Of a stretch of DNA of 60,246 nucleotides, positions 9,550 to 18,844 are shown in pieces (positions within the stretch are counted from its first letter, which is position 1; each line of letters opens with the position of its first letter). The DNA comes from Neisseria sp. (GTDB lineage Bacteria > Pseudomonadota > Gammaproteobacteria > Burkholderiales > Neisseriaceae). Location of the stretch: contig NZ_JAUMZU010000018.1 of the NCBI RefSeq assembly GCF_030527965.1, positions 1-60,246 on the forward strand. The letters run 5' to 3'. The notes under the pieces were generated by a model that was not told the DNA's origin, did no database searches, and saw only the letters and a program-made list of their open reading frames with translations. The translations under genes and the position numbers were made by a program.

Positions 9550-10416
9550 TTAATCGTGAGTTAATAACTTCAAGGCTTCCTGATATTTTTCGACGGTTTT
9601 TTGGATGATTTCGGCAGGAACGCGCGGCGCAGGCGCTTGTTTGTTCCAGCCGCTTTGTTCCAACCAATCGCGGATAAATTGTTTATCAAACGAAGGTGGA
9701 TTGGTTCCTATTTGATATTGGTCGGCAGGCCAGAAACGGCTGGAATCGGGCGTAAGCACTTCGTCCATTAAGGTAAGCGTGCCGTTTTCATCCAGACCAA
9801 ACTCGAATTTGGTGTCGCAGATAATGATGTCGCGCGTTTGGGCATAAGCAGCGGCTTCGGTGTAAAGGCGAATGGCTTTATCGCGTACTTCAGCCGCTAA
9901 TTCTTTGCCTATGATGTTTTCGCATTCTGCAAAACTGATGTTTTCATCGTGATAGCCTACCGCCGCTTTGGTAGAAGGGGTAAAAATAACTTCCGGCAAT
10001 TGCTGGGCTTCCTGCATGCCTTTTGCCAGCGGAATACCGCAAACAGAGCCGCTTTTCTGATAATCTTTCCAGCCGCTGCCGGCAAGATAACCGCGTACGA
10101 TGGCTTCTACTTTTACAGGCGTAAGCTTGCGCGCAACCACGGCGCGTTTTTCTAGAATGCGCGCCTGTGCTTCGGGCAAAACGTTGTAAACCGTATCACC
10201 GGTAAAATGGTTGGGCATGATGTGGCTGAGTTTGTTGAACCAGAAATTGGAAATCTGAGTAAGGATTTCTCCTTTTCCGGGAATCGGATCGTCAAGAATT
10301 ACATCGAATGCAGACAAGCGATCAGAGGCAACCATTAATATTCTTTTATCGTCTATTTCATAAAGGTCTCTGACTTTGCCGGAATAGATTTTTTTCAAAC
10401 TGATATCGGCCATCAT
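9550..10416 (-). CDS. purC: Phosphoribosylaminoimidazole-succinocarboxamide synthase (SAICAR synthetase)
   Basis: The 288-residue enzyme joins aspartate to CAIR in purine synthesis. Recognisable blocks are [12 protein letters not shown] at the N-terminus, [11 protein letters not shown] with the ATP/substrate loop, [14 protein letters not shown] and [12 protein letters not shown]. It is of the longer, roughly 290-residue type. Two adjacent ATGs exist at 10416 and 10413; AGGA lies 5 and 8 bases upstream respectively, so either could be used. It is monocistronic. Confidence 0.96.
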   Translation of the reverse strand: MMADISLKKIYSGKVRDLYEIDDKRILMVASDRLSAFDVILDDPIPGKGEILTQISNFWFNKLSHIMPNHFTGDTVYNVLPEAQARILEKRAVVARKLTPVKVEAIVRGYLAGSGWKDYQKSGSVCGIPLAKGMQEAQQLPEVIFTPSTKAAVGYHDENISFAECENIIGKELAAEVRDKAIRLYTEAAAYAQTRDIIICDTKFEFGLDENGTLTLMDEVLTPDSSRFWPADQYQIGTNPPSFDKQFIRDWLEQSGWNKQAPAPRVPAEIIQKTVEKYQEALKLLTHD

Positions 10417-10487
10417 GCTGTTCCTAGAAAAATTAAGAAAAGGGGTGTTATTTTAACAGGATTCAGAATTGTCTTGCAGGTTAAGGC

Positions 10488-10516
10488 ACAAAAAAACCAT
10501 CCGTTTCGGATGGTTT
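10488..10516 (-). terminator. Rho-independent terminator of the RTX-repeat gene
   Basis: AAACCATCCG pairs with CGGATGGTTT around a TTT/AAA loop, followed on the minus strand by seven T. It lies 11 bases past the stop of the RTX gene and before purC. Confidence 0.88.
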
Positions 10517-10527
10517 GAGCTTGTTTT

Positions 10528-11739
10528 TCAGGCGATGGCGCTTTGGGCCTGTTGCTGGATGGTTTCCAAATCGCTGCTTGCTGGCAATGAGGTATAAAGG
10601 CTTTCAGTGGCTTGCTGAATTTGCTCGGACCCCCATGCCTCGCCGCTATTGAACAAGAATTCTTCAATTTGATATTCTTGCCCGTCGAACCATTGGCTAA
10701 CGGTCAAAGTATCGTCAGAATCATGCAGACTGATTACTAAGTCGTTGCCGGAGCGGGATAATTCCAGATCGGATGCGCTAATTCCTTCTCCGAAGGAGAT
10801 GCGGTCTTCGCTGCTTTCGGATGGATCATAATCAACGATGGTGTCGCAACCGTCGCCCTTGCCGAATTGATAAGTATCGAAGCCGAAACCGCCGTTGAGG
10901 AGATCATTTCCAGAGCCGCCGTTAAGCAGGTCGTTGCCATCGTGTCCGAAAATTTGGTCGCAACCGTCGCCACCTAATAAGATATTGTTGCCATCGTTGC
11001 CGTGCAATAGATTGTCTAAGCTGTTGCCGGTTAAGTTTAAGTCTTTATCGCCTAATAGGGTTAGGTTTTCAATATTGTCGCCGGCGGTGTAATCGATGGC
11101 GGTAAAAACGGTGTCGGTACCTTCTCCGTAGCATTCGACCACTGTATCGCCGATTTGGTCGACATAATAAGTATCGTTGCCTTCTCCACCCGCCATATAA
11201 TCTGCACCGGATTCGCCGTCGAGAATATCGTTTCCGGCATGGCCGTAGAGATTATCGTTGCCTGCGCCGCCGCTTAAGTCGTTATGGCCGTCGTTGCCGT
11301 GTAAAACGTTATCTAGATTGTTGCCTGTTGCATTTAAATTGTTGTCGGTCAGCAGATGGACGTTTTCAACGTGATCGGGCAAGATGTAATTGATGCTGCT
11401 GAAAACATGGTCGTTACCTTCGCCGGCTTTTTCTTCGACTTTGTCGCCTGCGGCATCAACGTAATAAACATCGTTACCTGCGCCGCCGCGCATGGTGTCG
11501 TTGCCGGCTTCTCCGTCTAATACGTCGTCGCCCGAGCAGGCATTGATGATGTCGTTTCCGGCACGACCGGAAATGTCTTCGTCAATTCGGGTGCCGTTGA
11601 TTACATCGGCTTTGTCGGTGCCGATAATGATTTTTTTATCGCCGGTACCGTTGTTGTCTACCCATGTTTTGTCGCATGAGCCATCGTTGCAGCCTGAAAT
11701 TTGCTCTTCGGGCAGTAACCTCAGAGAATCGTTACTCAT
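10528..11739 (-). CDS. RTX (haemolysin-type calcium-binding repeat) protein
   Basis: The roughly 400-residue acidic protein is built of glycine/aspartate nonapeptide repeats (GGxGNDxLx-like, for example GRAGND, GGAGND, GESGAD) in at least three blocks. The blocks are separated by related segments of the form GDxVxExxGEGxDxVxxxIxY and NxLDNxLHGNDG. A C-terminal haemolysin-related calcium-binding domain follows (DRISFGEGISASDLELSRSG), then a short Ser/Gln tail. There is no N-terminal signal peptide, as expected for type I secretion by a C-terminal signal. No toxic or enzymatic domain and no secretion genes are nearby. I prefer ATG 11739 over 11742 because GAGG is then 6 bases upstream. Confidence 0.88.
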   Translation of the reverse strand: MSNDSLRLLPEEQISGCNDGSCDKTWVDNNGTGDKKIIIGTDKADVINGTRIDEDISGRAGNDIINACSGDDVLDGEAGNDTMRGGAGNDVYYVDAAGDKVEEKAGEGNDHVFSSINYILPDHVENVHLLTDNNLNATGNNLDNVLHGNDGHNDLSGGAGNDNLYGHAGNDILDGESGADYMAGGEGNDTYYVDQIGDTVVECYGEGTDTVFTAIDYTAGDNIENLTLLGDKDLNLTGNSLDNLLHGNDGNNILLGGDGCDQIFGHDGNDLLNGGSGNDLLNGGFGFDTYQFGKGDGCDTIVDYDPSESSEDRISFGEGISASDLELSRSGNDLVISLHDSDDTLTVSQWFDGQEYQIEEFLFNSGEAWGSEQIQQATESLYTSLPASSDLETIQQQAQSAIA

Positions 11740-11742
11740 CAT

Positions 11743-12048
11743 ATACCTCGCTTTGGAAAAACGGCAGAATCATGCCGATAAATATGTCAATAAAATATAA
11801 AATTTGTATTGCATTGTAATTAATAGCTAGTTTATATTCAATATGGTTAGATATTTTTTTATGAAATTCGTATAAATATGTATGATTTTTGCATATTAGA
11901 AGATATTTAATTTTTAATGAGAATATGATTTTATCTTATCTGAAATGAATTGATTGCTCGTGTAAAATAACCGTTCTTCATAGCGTTAACTCAAAGCCGA
12001 TAAAATTTGGTAAAATGATAGAAAATTGATTTAAAAGGTAAATTAAAA
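11743..12048. other. AT-rich divergent promoter region
   Basis: About 300 bases separate the divergent RTX gene and the proline-rich secreted-protein gene. The region is strongly AT-rich, with many TATAAT-like strings, so individual promoters cannot be chosen. It holds no uptake sequence and no credible gene. Confidence 0.4.
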
Positions 12049-12552
12049 GTGAGTGTAAAATCAACCTCTGCGGCGGTCGCGGCGCTGTTGTTTATTGTTT
12101 TTAGTTTTAGTGCGCAAGCGGAAGAGGAAAGGCCGGTTTTGCCGACAAATAGCCGTGTGATTTATGAAGGTGGTCAGGCGGTTGGTAAAGGATCGGTGAG
12201 AGAGTATTCTGAATGGGTAGGAACGCCAACGCGTTTACTGTCAAGCGGGACTAGCTACGGTACGCGTATCGAAGTAGGTACGGTGTACCCCGATTCTTAT
12301 TTTTATGACGATAGTCGTTATCCTAGTGGTTGGAGGGGCGATTATTTCCAGTGGCAGAATCGCATGCGTTTGAGAGAACATCGATTGGAAGCTCAGCATT
12401 TATCGCCGAATACGAACAATAAACTTTATAACGAAGTGGTAACCAAACAACGCTTGAAAGAGCGACAACAGCAAGGATTGGATAATAGGGAGCGACCGTA
12501 CCCGCCGCCTCCGCCACCACCGAGACCTATTCCTGATAGAAACAGAATGTAA
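12049..12552 (+). CDS. Secreted proline-rich protein of unknown function
   Basis: The 167-residue product starts at GTG with AAAAGG about 10 bases upstream. A Sec signal peptide (hydrophobic AAVAALLFIVFSFSAQA) probably cleaves after AQA, near residue 24. The mature part is Tyr/Gly/Arg-rich, then has a basic, Gln-rich helical segment (residues about 105-145). It ends in a run of eight prolines followed by RPIPDRNRM. I recognise no domain. It is probably periplasmic or outer-membrane associated and ends before a long uptake-sequence hairpin. Confidence 0.75.
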   Translation: MSVKSTSAAVAALLFIVFSFSAQAEEERPVLPTNSRVIYEGGQAVGKGSVREYSEWVGTPTRLLSSGTSYGTRIEVGTVYPDSYFYDDSRYPSGWRGDYFQWQNRMRLREHRLEAQHLSPNTNNKLYNEVVTKQRLKERQQQGLDNRERPYPPPPPPPRPIPDRNRM

Positions 12553-12583
12553 CTTTTGGTTGGCTCGGTAAGCAGTAACTTTG

Positions 12584-12632
12584 AATTTCGGCCTTTCAGA
12601 CAAGCATATGCCTGTCTGAAAGGCCGAATTTT
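12584..12632. terminator. Extended inverted uptake-sequence hairpin
   Basis: The arms (about 12587-12606 and 12608-12629) pair TTCGGCCTTTCAGACAAGCAT with its complement over some 20 bases, with one mismatch. The arms extend the uptake sequence by the flanking GGCCGAA. A T-run follows on the plus strand, suiting termination of the secreted-protein gene. Confidence 0.8.
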
Positions 12633-12667
12633 TGATTGTTTATATGCCTGAACATGCTTTAGCTGGG

Positions 12668-12747
12668 TTACGAGGCAAAATTTTTGTTTGCATCATCGTA
12701 ACCGAGCAACTCATTAAGCTGTTTGGTTTGCGGGTAGAAACCATAGG
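12668..12747 (-). pseudogene. Possible C-terminal gene fragment downstream of dut
   Basis: The minus strand, in a frame different from dut, reads GFYPQTKQLNELLGYDD and then ends NFAS and TAA. The amino-acid composition looks like a real protein C-terminus, but the frame is closed by a TAA inside the 3' end of dut and has no start. It could be the tail of a gene whose 5' part was lost when dut was placed here. This is weak evidence. Confidence 0.25.
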
Positions 12748-13200
12748 TTAAGCTTTACCGGTGCTGCCGAAGCCGCCTTCGCCTCGCTCGCTGGCGGCGA
12801 ATTCGTTAACGATTTTAAATGCCGCTTGTACTACCGGCACGATAACCATTTGTGCGATGCGTTCCATTGGTTGAATGGTAAAGGCTTCTTTGCCACGGTT
12901 CCATACTGAAACCTTGAGTTCGCCTTGGTAATCCGAATCAATCAATCCGACCAAATTGCCTAATACGATGCCGTGTTTGTGGCCCAAGCCTGAACGAGGT
13001 AATAGAACTGCGGCATAGTCGGGCCTGCCCAGATGGATGGCCAAACCGGTGGGAACGAGATAGGTGTCGCCCGGCTGCAGGGTAACTGCTTCGTCGAGGC
13101 AGGCTCGTAAGTCCAAACCGGCGGAGCCTGGGGTTGCGTAGGCTGGAAGCTGCTCGGTCATACGGGGATGGAGGATTTTTAGTTCGACTTCTGTTTGCAT
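12748..13200 (-). CDS. dut: Deoxyuridine 5'-triphosphate nucleotidohydrolase (dUTPase)
   Basis: The 150-residue trimeric enzyme hydrolyses dUTP to dUMP and pyrophosphate, limiting uracil in DNA and feeding thymidylate synthesis. All five family motifs are visible: [39 protein letters not shown] and the C-terminal [10 protein letters not shown]. Length is normal. It is on the minus strand downstream of the broken yfcC gene and separated from it by an uptake-sequence terminator, so it is probably transcribed alone. Confidence 0.97.
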   Translation of the reverse strand: MQTEVELKILHPRMTEQLPAYATPGSAGLDLRACLDEAVTLQPGDTYLVPTGLAIHLGRPDYAAVLLPRSGLGHKHGIVLGNLVGLIDSDYQGELKVSVWNRGKEAFTIQPMERIAQMVIVPVVQAAFKIVNEFAASERGEGGFGSTGKA

Positions 13201-13253
13201 AATTGGGTATTCCTGAAATTCGGTTTAATGGGAATGAACGAGGTAGGTTGTTT

Positions 13254-13287
13254 AATGCCTGTCTGAAAATTTTCAGACAGGCATTTT
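13254..13287 (-). terminator. Inverted uptake-sequence terminator after the yfcC pseudogene
   Basis: AATGCCTGTCTGAAAA and its complement abut almost directly, forming a long stem, with AT-rich sequence on both sides. It separates yfcC from dut. Confidence 0.8.
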
Positions 13288-13312
13288 TATTCTTTGACTT
13301 TATGATGGTTAA

Positions 13313-14807
13313 TCAATAACCGATATAAACGCTGAATGATAACAATAAAATCATCACAACGCTAAAAATCAGCATCAACGGCCAGACAAATTTTGCCCAT
13401 TTGCTCCAGCCTACTTCGGCGGTTGCTAAGAAAATCAATAATGCGCTGGAGGTCGGCACAACCATGTTGCTCAAGCCGTTGCCCATTAGAAAGGCGAATA
13501 TGGTGGTTTGCGGCGACACGCCAGTCAATTCGCCCATCGGGCCCAGAATCGGAATGCTGACTGCTACCTTTCCTACGGCGGAAGGCATTACAATATCCAG
13601 CAATAATTCTGAAATGAAAACGAAAAAAGCGGAAAAATAAGTGCCGTGTGATCCGATGGATTCGACCAGATAATAAATCAAGGTATCAAGAATTTTCCCT
13701 TTTAGTAGAATAATTTCCACTGCAGCGGCCAATCCGATAAGCATGGCGGCCAGCACCATTTTTTTTCGTTCCTTCAATAAACGCATCGGCACATTGATTG
13801 GCGCTCAAGCCGCTGAATAATGTAACCAATACGCTTAAAAACAGATAATAGCCTGATAATTGAGTAGTTTTTCATCCGAGATGGTTGGCGGCATAAACCA
13901 GAAAGCCGATGCCGATAACCATAATCCAAAGCATGGCGGAATGTCGGAACGAAAGTTTGGGGCTGTCGGCTTGAGTCGGCGCAGGCAGCAGCTGTTCGTT
14001 TTTCTTGATATACCACAGCACGAAGCCGATGCCTATCAATAGAGTGATGACATAAGTTGCGACTCTCAGGCCGATTCCGCTAAATACGGGCAAACCCAAC
14101 ATAGGTTGGGCAACCGGCAGGATGTAAGGGTTGGTAATCGATGCGATATGCCCGATTTGATTGCCGAGCGCAACGATGGCCAGGCCGACCAGATTGGATA
14201 GGCCCATTTGGTTGCATAAGGCCACAACCAAGGGAATCATCAGTACATATTCTTTAGAAAAGCCTAGAAACGTTGTGCCTGCAGAGAAAATCAACATCAG
14301 CACGGGCACCAATACATAAATGTTGTTTCCGGTTATTGCCAGCACGCGTTGCAACCAGGCTTCGACCATGCCGCTTTTGTTAAGAATGCCGAACATGCCG
14401 CCGACAAATAAAACCATAACCACTAGGGCGAAAAGTTTGGCAATGCCTTCAGGTATCGACATGAAAAAGCCGGAAATGCTGATCGGCGCTATTTTTTTGG
14501 CAACGTGCGGTGCCGTGCCGGATGTCGCCGTTGCCTCGATTTTTTCCGTTTCCTCGTTTGTTTTTTTAGCATCTGTTTTAGGCTTGTCGGCAGGAGAAAC
14601 CAGTATGTTGCTCAAAGAGAAGTCTTTTTCGAGCACTTGATATGTGCCGGGAACCACCATTTTATTTTTGCGCTGGTATTCGCCCGAAGGTAATACATAG
14701 CTCATGATGGCAGCAATCAGTGCGATTGCCGCCATCAGTAGAACAGGATTGATGCCTGACTTTTTAACAGGGGTTGGCTCGTTTATTGGTTGAGGGATTT
14801 TTGTCAT
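13313..14807 (-). pseudogene. yfcC: YfcC-family transporter, broken by a nonsense codon and a frameshift
   Basis: Read through, this is a roughly 497-residue inner-membrane carrier of the YfcC/DcuC-like family (C4-dicarboxylate or basic amino-acid exchange type), with many hydrophobic helices. The N-terminal part (14807 down to 13872) ends at a TGA where the sequence context expects a residue such as Trp (NHLG-stop-KTTQLSG). The same frame then continues through SANQCADAFIEGTKK to an eight-A tract (13759-13766). That tract has one A too many to stay in frame with MVLAAMLIGLAA. The total length, 1495 bases, is 3n+1, in agreement. The remaining C-terminal 150 codons are intact. The two independent lesions make it a likely pseudogene, although the A tract alone could be slippage-prone. 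Confidence 0.85.
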
Positions 14808-14887
14808 GAAGCAACTCTTTAAATTTTCGATTTTGTTAAAAGGTTGCGTTTTCCCACTTGTTTTTCAGACAGGCATTAGAATGCGGC

Positions 14888-15946
14888 CTATTCGTTTTTC
14901 ATGATTTTGCCGGATTGTAACAGATTGTCGGTGATTTCGCGCCATGCCGCCAATTCCGGTTCGCCTTCCTGCCGTTTGCCGAAAATCTGAATGACTGTTT
15001 TGCGGCGGCTGTCGAAGCCTTCCAGGCAGGTAACGAAACCATCGCGTATCGGTCGGCGCACCACCCAAGTTTCTACGATACCTTCATCATTCAGATGCAT
15101 GCTGAAGCCTTCTTCTTTACCGTCGAGCACATTAAGATAGCCGCGTGCACGCACGATATTGTGAAGCAAGCCGGTTTGGATTTGAACGATGCCTCGGTTT
15201 CCGACAAAAATCATAATTTCGATATTGTGCTCGCAGGCGGCTTCCAATGCTTGTTGCCATGCTTCATGGCTTAGCTGGCGGGTGGAGCCTGCGGGTGCAT
15301 GCCGATAGGCGGTTTGTCGGTCGATGTCGAATGTTTCGAGCAAGCCGCTGAAATGATGGACGTCTTTCAGTTCTTGCCAACGTTCTTGGAAAGAGATTTC
15401 TTTTTCAGGAGAAAGGGCAGGGGTTGCAATAACGGGCGGCAGTTCGCCGGTTTGGAATTCCGGCTTGCCTTCTGTGCGGAAGGCATCAATCAAGGCGTGC
15501 CATTCGGTTTCTTTGCCGTCTTCTCGCAGGAATACTTTTTGTATGCAAACGCCGAATTCGTCGTAAAACTGAACGGAACGGCTTATTTTGTCTTTGTCTT
15601 GCGTGGTAACGGCGAGTATGTGGTGCCAGCGGGCGGGGAAAATGCGTAAATCAATGCCGCCGATGTTGAGTGCAATGCCTGAGGTGGGCGCCATGCTGAC
15701 ATTTTCGTAAATGCCTTTTTTTTCATGCACGCATACGCTGTTGCGTACAACGCATTGCACCAGCCCTAGTGTGTTGAGTTTTAACACGACATCGCGCACG
15801 TTGGCTTTCCCGCCGAGGTAAACGGTATCGGGTGCTTCGGCCATTAGTGCGCCTTCGCTTACGCCTAAGTCTTCCGCTCCTTCGCGGGGAAAATAGATGC
15901 CTTGTTTTTGCGTTTTGTTGCTTTGGTATTGTTGCCAGAGGTTCAT
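14888..15946 (-). CDS. Haemin-degrading factor, HemS/ChuS/HmuS family
   Basis: The 352-residue cytoplasmic protein has the two tandem HemS/ChuX-like domains of this family (about residues 30-170 and 210-345), with family features such as LVQCVVRNSVCVHEKKG in the first. Homologues bind haem and either degrade it to release iron or traffic it; E. coli ChuS has 342 residues. A strong AAGGAG site lies 8 bases before ATG. The usual haem receptor or ABC-importer genes are not adjacent, and I see no clear Fur box upstream. It is 80 bases upstream of the yfcC pseudogene and may be co-transcribed with it. Confidence 0.88.
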   Translation of the reverse strand: MNLWQQYQSNKTQKQGIYFPREGAEDLGVSEGALMAEAPDTVYLGGKANVRDVVLKLNTLGLVQCVVRNSVCVHEKKGIYENVSMAPTSGIALNIGGIDLRIFPARWHHILAVTTQDKDKISRSVQFYDEFGVCIQKVFLREDGKETEWHALIDAFRTEGKPEFQTGELPPVIATPALSPEKEISFQERWQELKDVHHFSGLLETFDIDRQTAYRHAPAGSTRQLSHEAWQQALEAACEHNIEIMIFVGNRGIVQIQTGLLHNIVRARGYLNVLDGKEEGFSMHLNDEGIVETWVVRRPIRDGFVTCLEGFDSRRKTVIQIFGKRQEGEPELAAWREITDNLLQSGKIMKNE

Positions 15947-16121
15947 AGCGGTACTCCTTTGAGGGTGTTCAGGCAGGCATTAAGATGAGAAATGCCTGTC
16001 TGAAAAGGTTTATGAATGACATATTTCTGGCAGTGTTTTGTGTTGCACGGCTATATAGACGTGAAGTTTTCAGTGGCTTAATCCGGCCGCTTGATGAGTT
16101 TTGAAGTAGGCTTTAAACATA

Positions 16122-16152
16122 AATGCCTGTCTGAATATTCAGACAGGCATTA
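16122..16152 (-). terminator. Inverted uptake-sequence terminator at the end of the capsule cluster
   Basis: AATGCCTGTCTGAATATTCAGACAGGCATT forms a perfect palindrome-like hairpin 9 bases past the wzc stop codon. Confidence 0.82.
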
Positions 16153-16160
16153 CCGTTTGA

Positions 16161-18305
16161 TTATTTACCAGTGTAGGCTTGATACTGGTAGTAGTTTCGA
16201 GCAGTGCGTTCCACACCGTTGAAAATAATGCCTTCTACTTTGATACCGGCATTGTTCAGACGAGTCATACTGTCTTCAAGCTCGTCGTGAGAAGTTTTTC
16301 TGTAACGGGCAATCAACAGGTTGAGGTCTGCAATACGGCCAATGACAGAGCTGTCGGTTACGGCCAACACAGGCGGCGTATCAATGATAACGTAATCGTA
16401 TTTATCTTTTGCCATGGTGATGAATTCTTTAAATTTATCACTCATTAGCATTTCAGACGGGCTTTGCGGTGAATGGCCGCGTGAAATAAAGTCCAAACCC
16501 GGAACATCGGTTTTCTTGATGCAGCTGTCCAAGCTCAACGAACCATCAAGAATTTCGGCCAAGCCGTTTTCTTCAGACAGGCCGAACGAATGATGCAGCA
16601 TGCCGCGGCGCAAGTCGGCATCAACCAGTAAAACGCGCGAACCGGCTTGAGCAGTAACGGCGGCCAGATTGGATGACACGAAAGATTTACCGACGTCGGG
16701 CGTAGTACCGGCAATCATAATCATGCTGCTCTTATTGTTGATGGTTGCGAAATGAAGGTTGGTTCGCAAGGCACGGATGGTTTCAACGGCAACATCGTTG
16801 GTATGGATATTGGCCAGAAGGTATTGCGGGCGTTTGCTTTTGCTGGTGCTCAAACGAGTATAGCGTTTGTCTGCCTTCAATTGGGTATTGGAAACCGGAA
16901 TGGTCGCAATCAGATTGTAGCCCATCGCACGGATATCGTCGGAAACTTTGATGGTCGGGCGAGCAATGGCACGCAGTACAAACAAGGAGGAGGCCAGTAA
17001 ACCGGCAGCAACCGCAGACAATAAAGTAATCATGGCGCGGCGCGGCTTGAAGGGTTTTTCTTCTGCGGCAGCCGAGTCGATAACGCGGATATTACCTTGC
17101 GAGCTGGCTTTCAGAATATTCAACTCTTGTTGACGGTTCAGCAGTTGAACATAAGTGGCCTGATTGATTTCGACATCACGGTTCAAACGGATAACTTCTT
17201 GCTCTGTTTGAGGCAAGGTTGAAATCTGACGGTTAATTCTCTCTTTGGCGGTTTCTAAAACTTTCAAGCGGTCGCGAACCGATTTGTAAGTCGGATGTTC
17301 CGGTGTGTACAGCTCCGACATGCCTGCTTCTTCGGCACGTAAGGTGGTAATCTGAGTCTCGATATCGGTCAGGCTGCGCAAAGCGCCTTGGGCTTCGGAG
17401 GGAATGTCTACCGAGCCGGTGTGGGTTCGATATTGATTCAACTTGGTTTCAGCTTCTTGCAGCGATTGTTTTAACCGCGGTAATTCTTCGCTGATGAAAG
17501 CCAAACCGCTGGTTGCCATCTGAACATCGCGGTTTTTATTTTGGCTGACATAATTGTCAATGATATGGTTGAGAACCATTTCAATCTGTTTCCGGTCCGA
17601 ACCGTTATAGCTTAAGGTAATCAGTGACCCCGCCTCGCTTTGGGTATTGGCAGACAGATTGTCGTTAACCGAATTGATGGCACGCAAACGGGAAAGTTTG
17701 GTAATCGAGAAAGATTGTCCAGCATCAGCAACCAATTGGTTAACAACCAATTCGCCGGTACCGATTTTTAATGGTTTACCAACTTTGCCTTCTAAATTAT
17801 CACCGTCAGGCGTTGTCAAAGTATAAGCACTCGGGCTTTTGACATCCAATGTGAATTTTTTATTTTCAAAGTCTTCAGGAACAGTCATTCTCTCAATTTT
17901 GAGTTGAGGCTGGCCGGAGCTATTAAATTTGGCAAGTGTGGCACCGATGATGGGGGTGTACATCGGCTGAATCTCCAAATCGAGTTGGAGGTTGTCTACA
18001 GTTTGCCCGATAACGGAGCGCGACTTAATTAAGTCGATTTCAGCATCGGAACCAGTACCGTTAATGCCGCTGCGTTGAGGAACGTTGGCATTATTCAATT
18101 GCGGCAAAATTTGGTTATTTTGAGCTTCTACTGCCAAGAGAGCATCGGCACGATATACAGGTTCGGCAGACATGCTATACAAGCCGCCGATGATAAAGCC
18201 CGCTGCGACGGCCGTTCCAATAGGTAACTTATGACGATAAAGAATTGTCATTAACTGTCGTAAATCGATAGAACTTTCAAATGTTTGGGTGGATTTATTT
18301 GTCAT
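16161..18305 (-). CDS. wzc: Polysaccharide co-polymerase / tyrosine autokinase Wzc
   Basis: The 714-residue inner-membrane protein has an N-terminal Wzz domain with a first membrane helix (about residues 30-50), a long periplasmic coiled-coil GNVR region and a second helix near 420-440. A cytoplasmic BY-kinase domain follows, with Walker A AGTTPDVGKS near 533-541, Walker A' VLLVDADLRRG, Walker B-type YVIIDTPP and a C-terminal tyrosine cluster (YYQYQAY). Wzc controls chain length and export of Wzy-made polysaccharide, through cycles of autophosphorylation and removal by Wzb. It is the last gene of the cluster, 91 bases after wzb. Confidence 0.94.
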   Translation of the reverse strand: MTNKSTQTFESSIDLRQLMTILYRHKLPIGTAVAAGFIIGGLYSMSAEPVYRADALLAVEAQNNQILPQLNNANVPQRSGINGTGSDAEIDLIKSRSVIGQTVDNLQLDLEIQPMYTPIIGATLAKFNSSGQPQLKIERMTVPEDFENKKFTLDVKSPSAYTLTTPDGDNLEGKVGKPLKIGTGELVVNQLVADAGQSFSITKLSRLRAINSVNDNLSANTQSEAGSLITLSYNGSDRKQIEMVLNHIIDNYVSQNKNRDVQMATSGLAFISEELPRLKQSLQEAETKLNQYRTHTGSVDIPSEAQGALRSLTDIETQITTLRAEEAGMSELYTPEHPTYKSVRDRLKVLETAKERINRQISTLPQTEQEVIRLNRDVEINQATYVQLLNRQQELNILKASSQGNIRVIDSAAAEEKPFKPRRAMITLLSAVAAGLLASSLFVLRAIARPTIKVSDDIRAMGYNLIATIPVSNTQLKADKRYTRLSTSKSKRPQYLLANIHTNDVAVETIRALRTNLHFATINNKSSMIMIAGTTPDVGKSFVSSNLAAVTAQAGSRVLLVDADLRRGMLHHSFGLSEENGLAEILDGSLSLDSCIKKTDVPGLDFISRGHSPQSPSEMLMSDKFKEFITMAKDKYDYVIIDTPPVLAVTDSSVIGRIADLNLLIARYRKTSHDELEDSMTRLNNAGIKVEGIIFNGVERTARNYYQYQAYTGK

Positions 18306-18396
18306 TTATTTGTTCTCTAAAAGTTTAAGCAAGTTGTCTTTCGAGTAGATAAGCATTTTGGGGATATTGAGTGTGCCAGGTAGGCTAAAAAATAAG

Positions 18397-18834
18397 CTAA
18401 TGCCGAAGTTTTTCAGCCCAGGCTTGGCAGGCCTTTTCAATTTGTTTGTATATCTGATCAAACGTATCTTGGCTTTTTTTATAAGGATCTCTGATAAATA
18501 AAGGGCTTATCCATTGGCCTAGCAACATTGTTTTACTGCGGGACTGCGGGCTGATTAAAGCAATATCATCAACATGAGATTCTTCCATTACTAAAATCAA
18601 GTCTGCAAATTCACACATTTGCGGTGTTAATTGGCGTGCAATGTGCGGAGTTATGTCAATGCCGTTTTTACGAGCCGATAGAATCGCTTCTGGTTCTGCC
18701 GGACGATCCGGCGTTACATTGATGCCTGCTGAAACAATGAATAAGTCCGGCAATAATTGCTTTAATACGTACTCCGCTGTTGGAGAGCGGCAGATATTGC
18801 CGGTGCACACAATCAATATCTTTTCATAACTCAT
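18397..18834 (-). CDS. wzb: Low-molecular-weight protein-tyrosine phosphatase Wzb
   Basis: The 145-residue enzyme has the signature CTGNICRS (catalytic Cys10, Arg16) and the general-acid loop RDPYKKS. It is expected to dephosphorylate the tyrosine cluster of the Wzc encoded just downstream. I start at ATG 18834 because the catalytic loop then lies at the normal distance from the N-terminus. The frame extends upstream to 18906 into wza but without homology. It lies 10 bases after wza and so is in the same operon. Confidence 0.94.
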   Translation of the reverse strand: MSYEKILIVCTGNICRSPTAEYVLKQLLPDLFIVSAGINVTPDRPAEPEAILSARKNGIDITPHIARQLTPQMCEFADLILVMEESHVDDIALISPQSRSKTMLLGQWISPLFIRDPYKKSQDTFDQIYKQIEKACQAWAEKLRH

Positions 18835-18844
18835 GGTCTTAAAT

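Noticed and set aside
10413-10667. 84-codon minus-strand frame between purC and the RTX gene
   Set aside because: It overlaps the RTX gene's 3' end out of frame and includes the terminator hairpin; its composition is that of a shadow frame.
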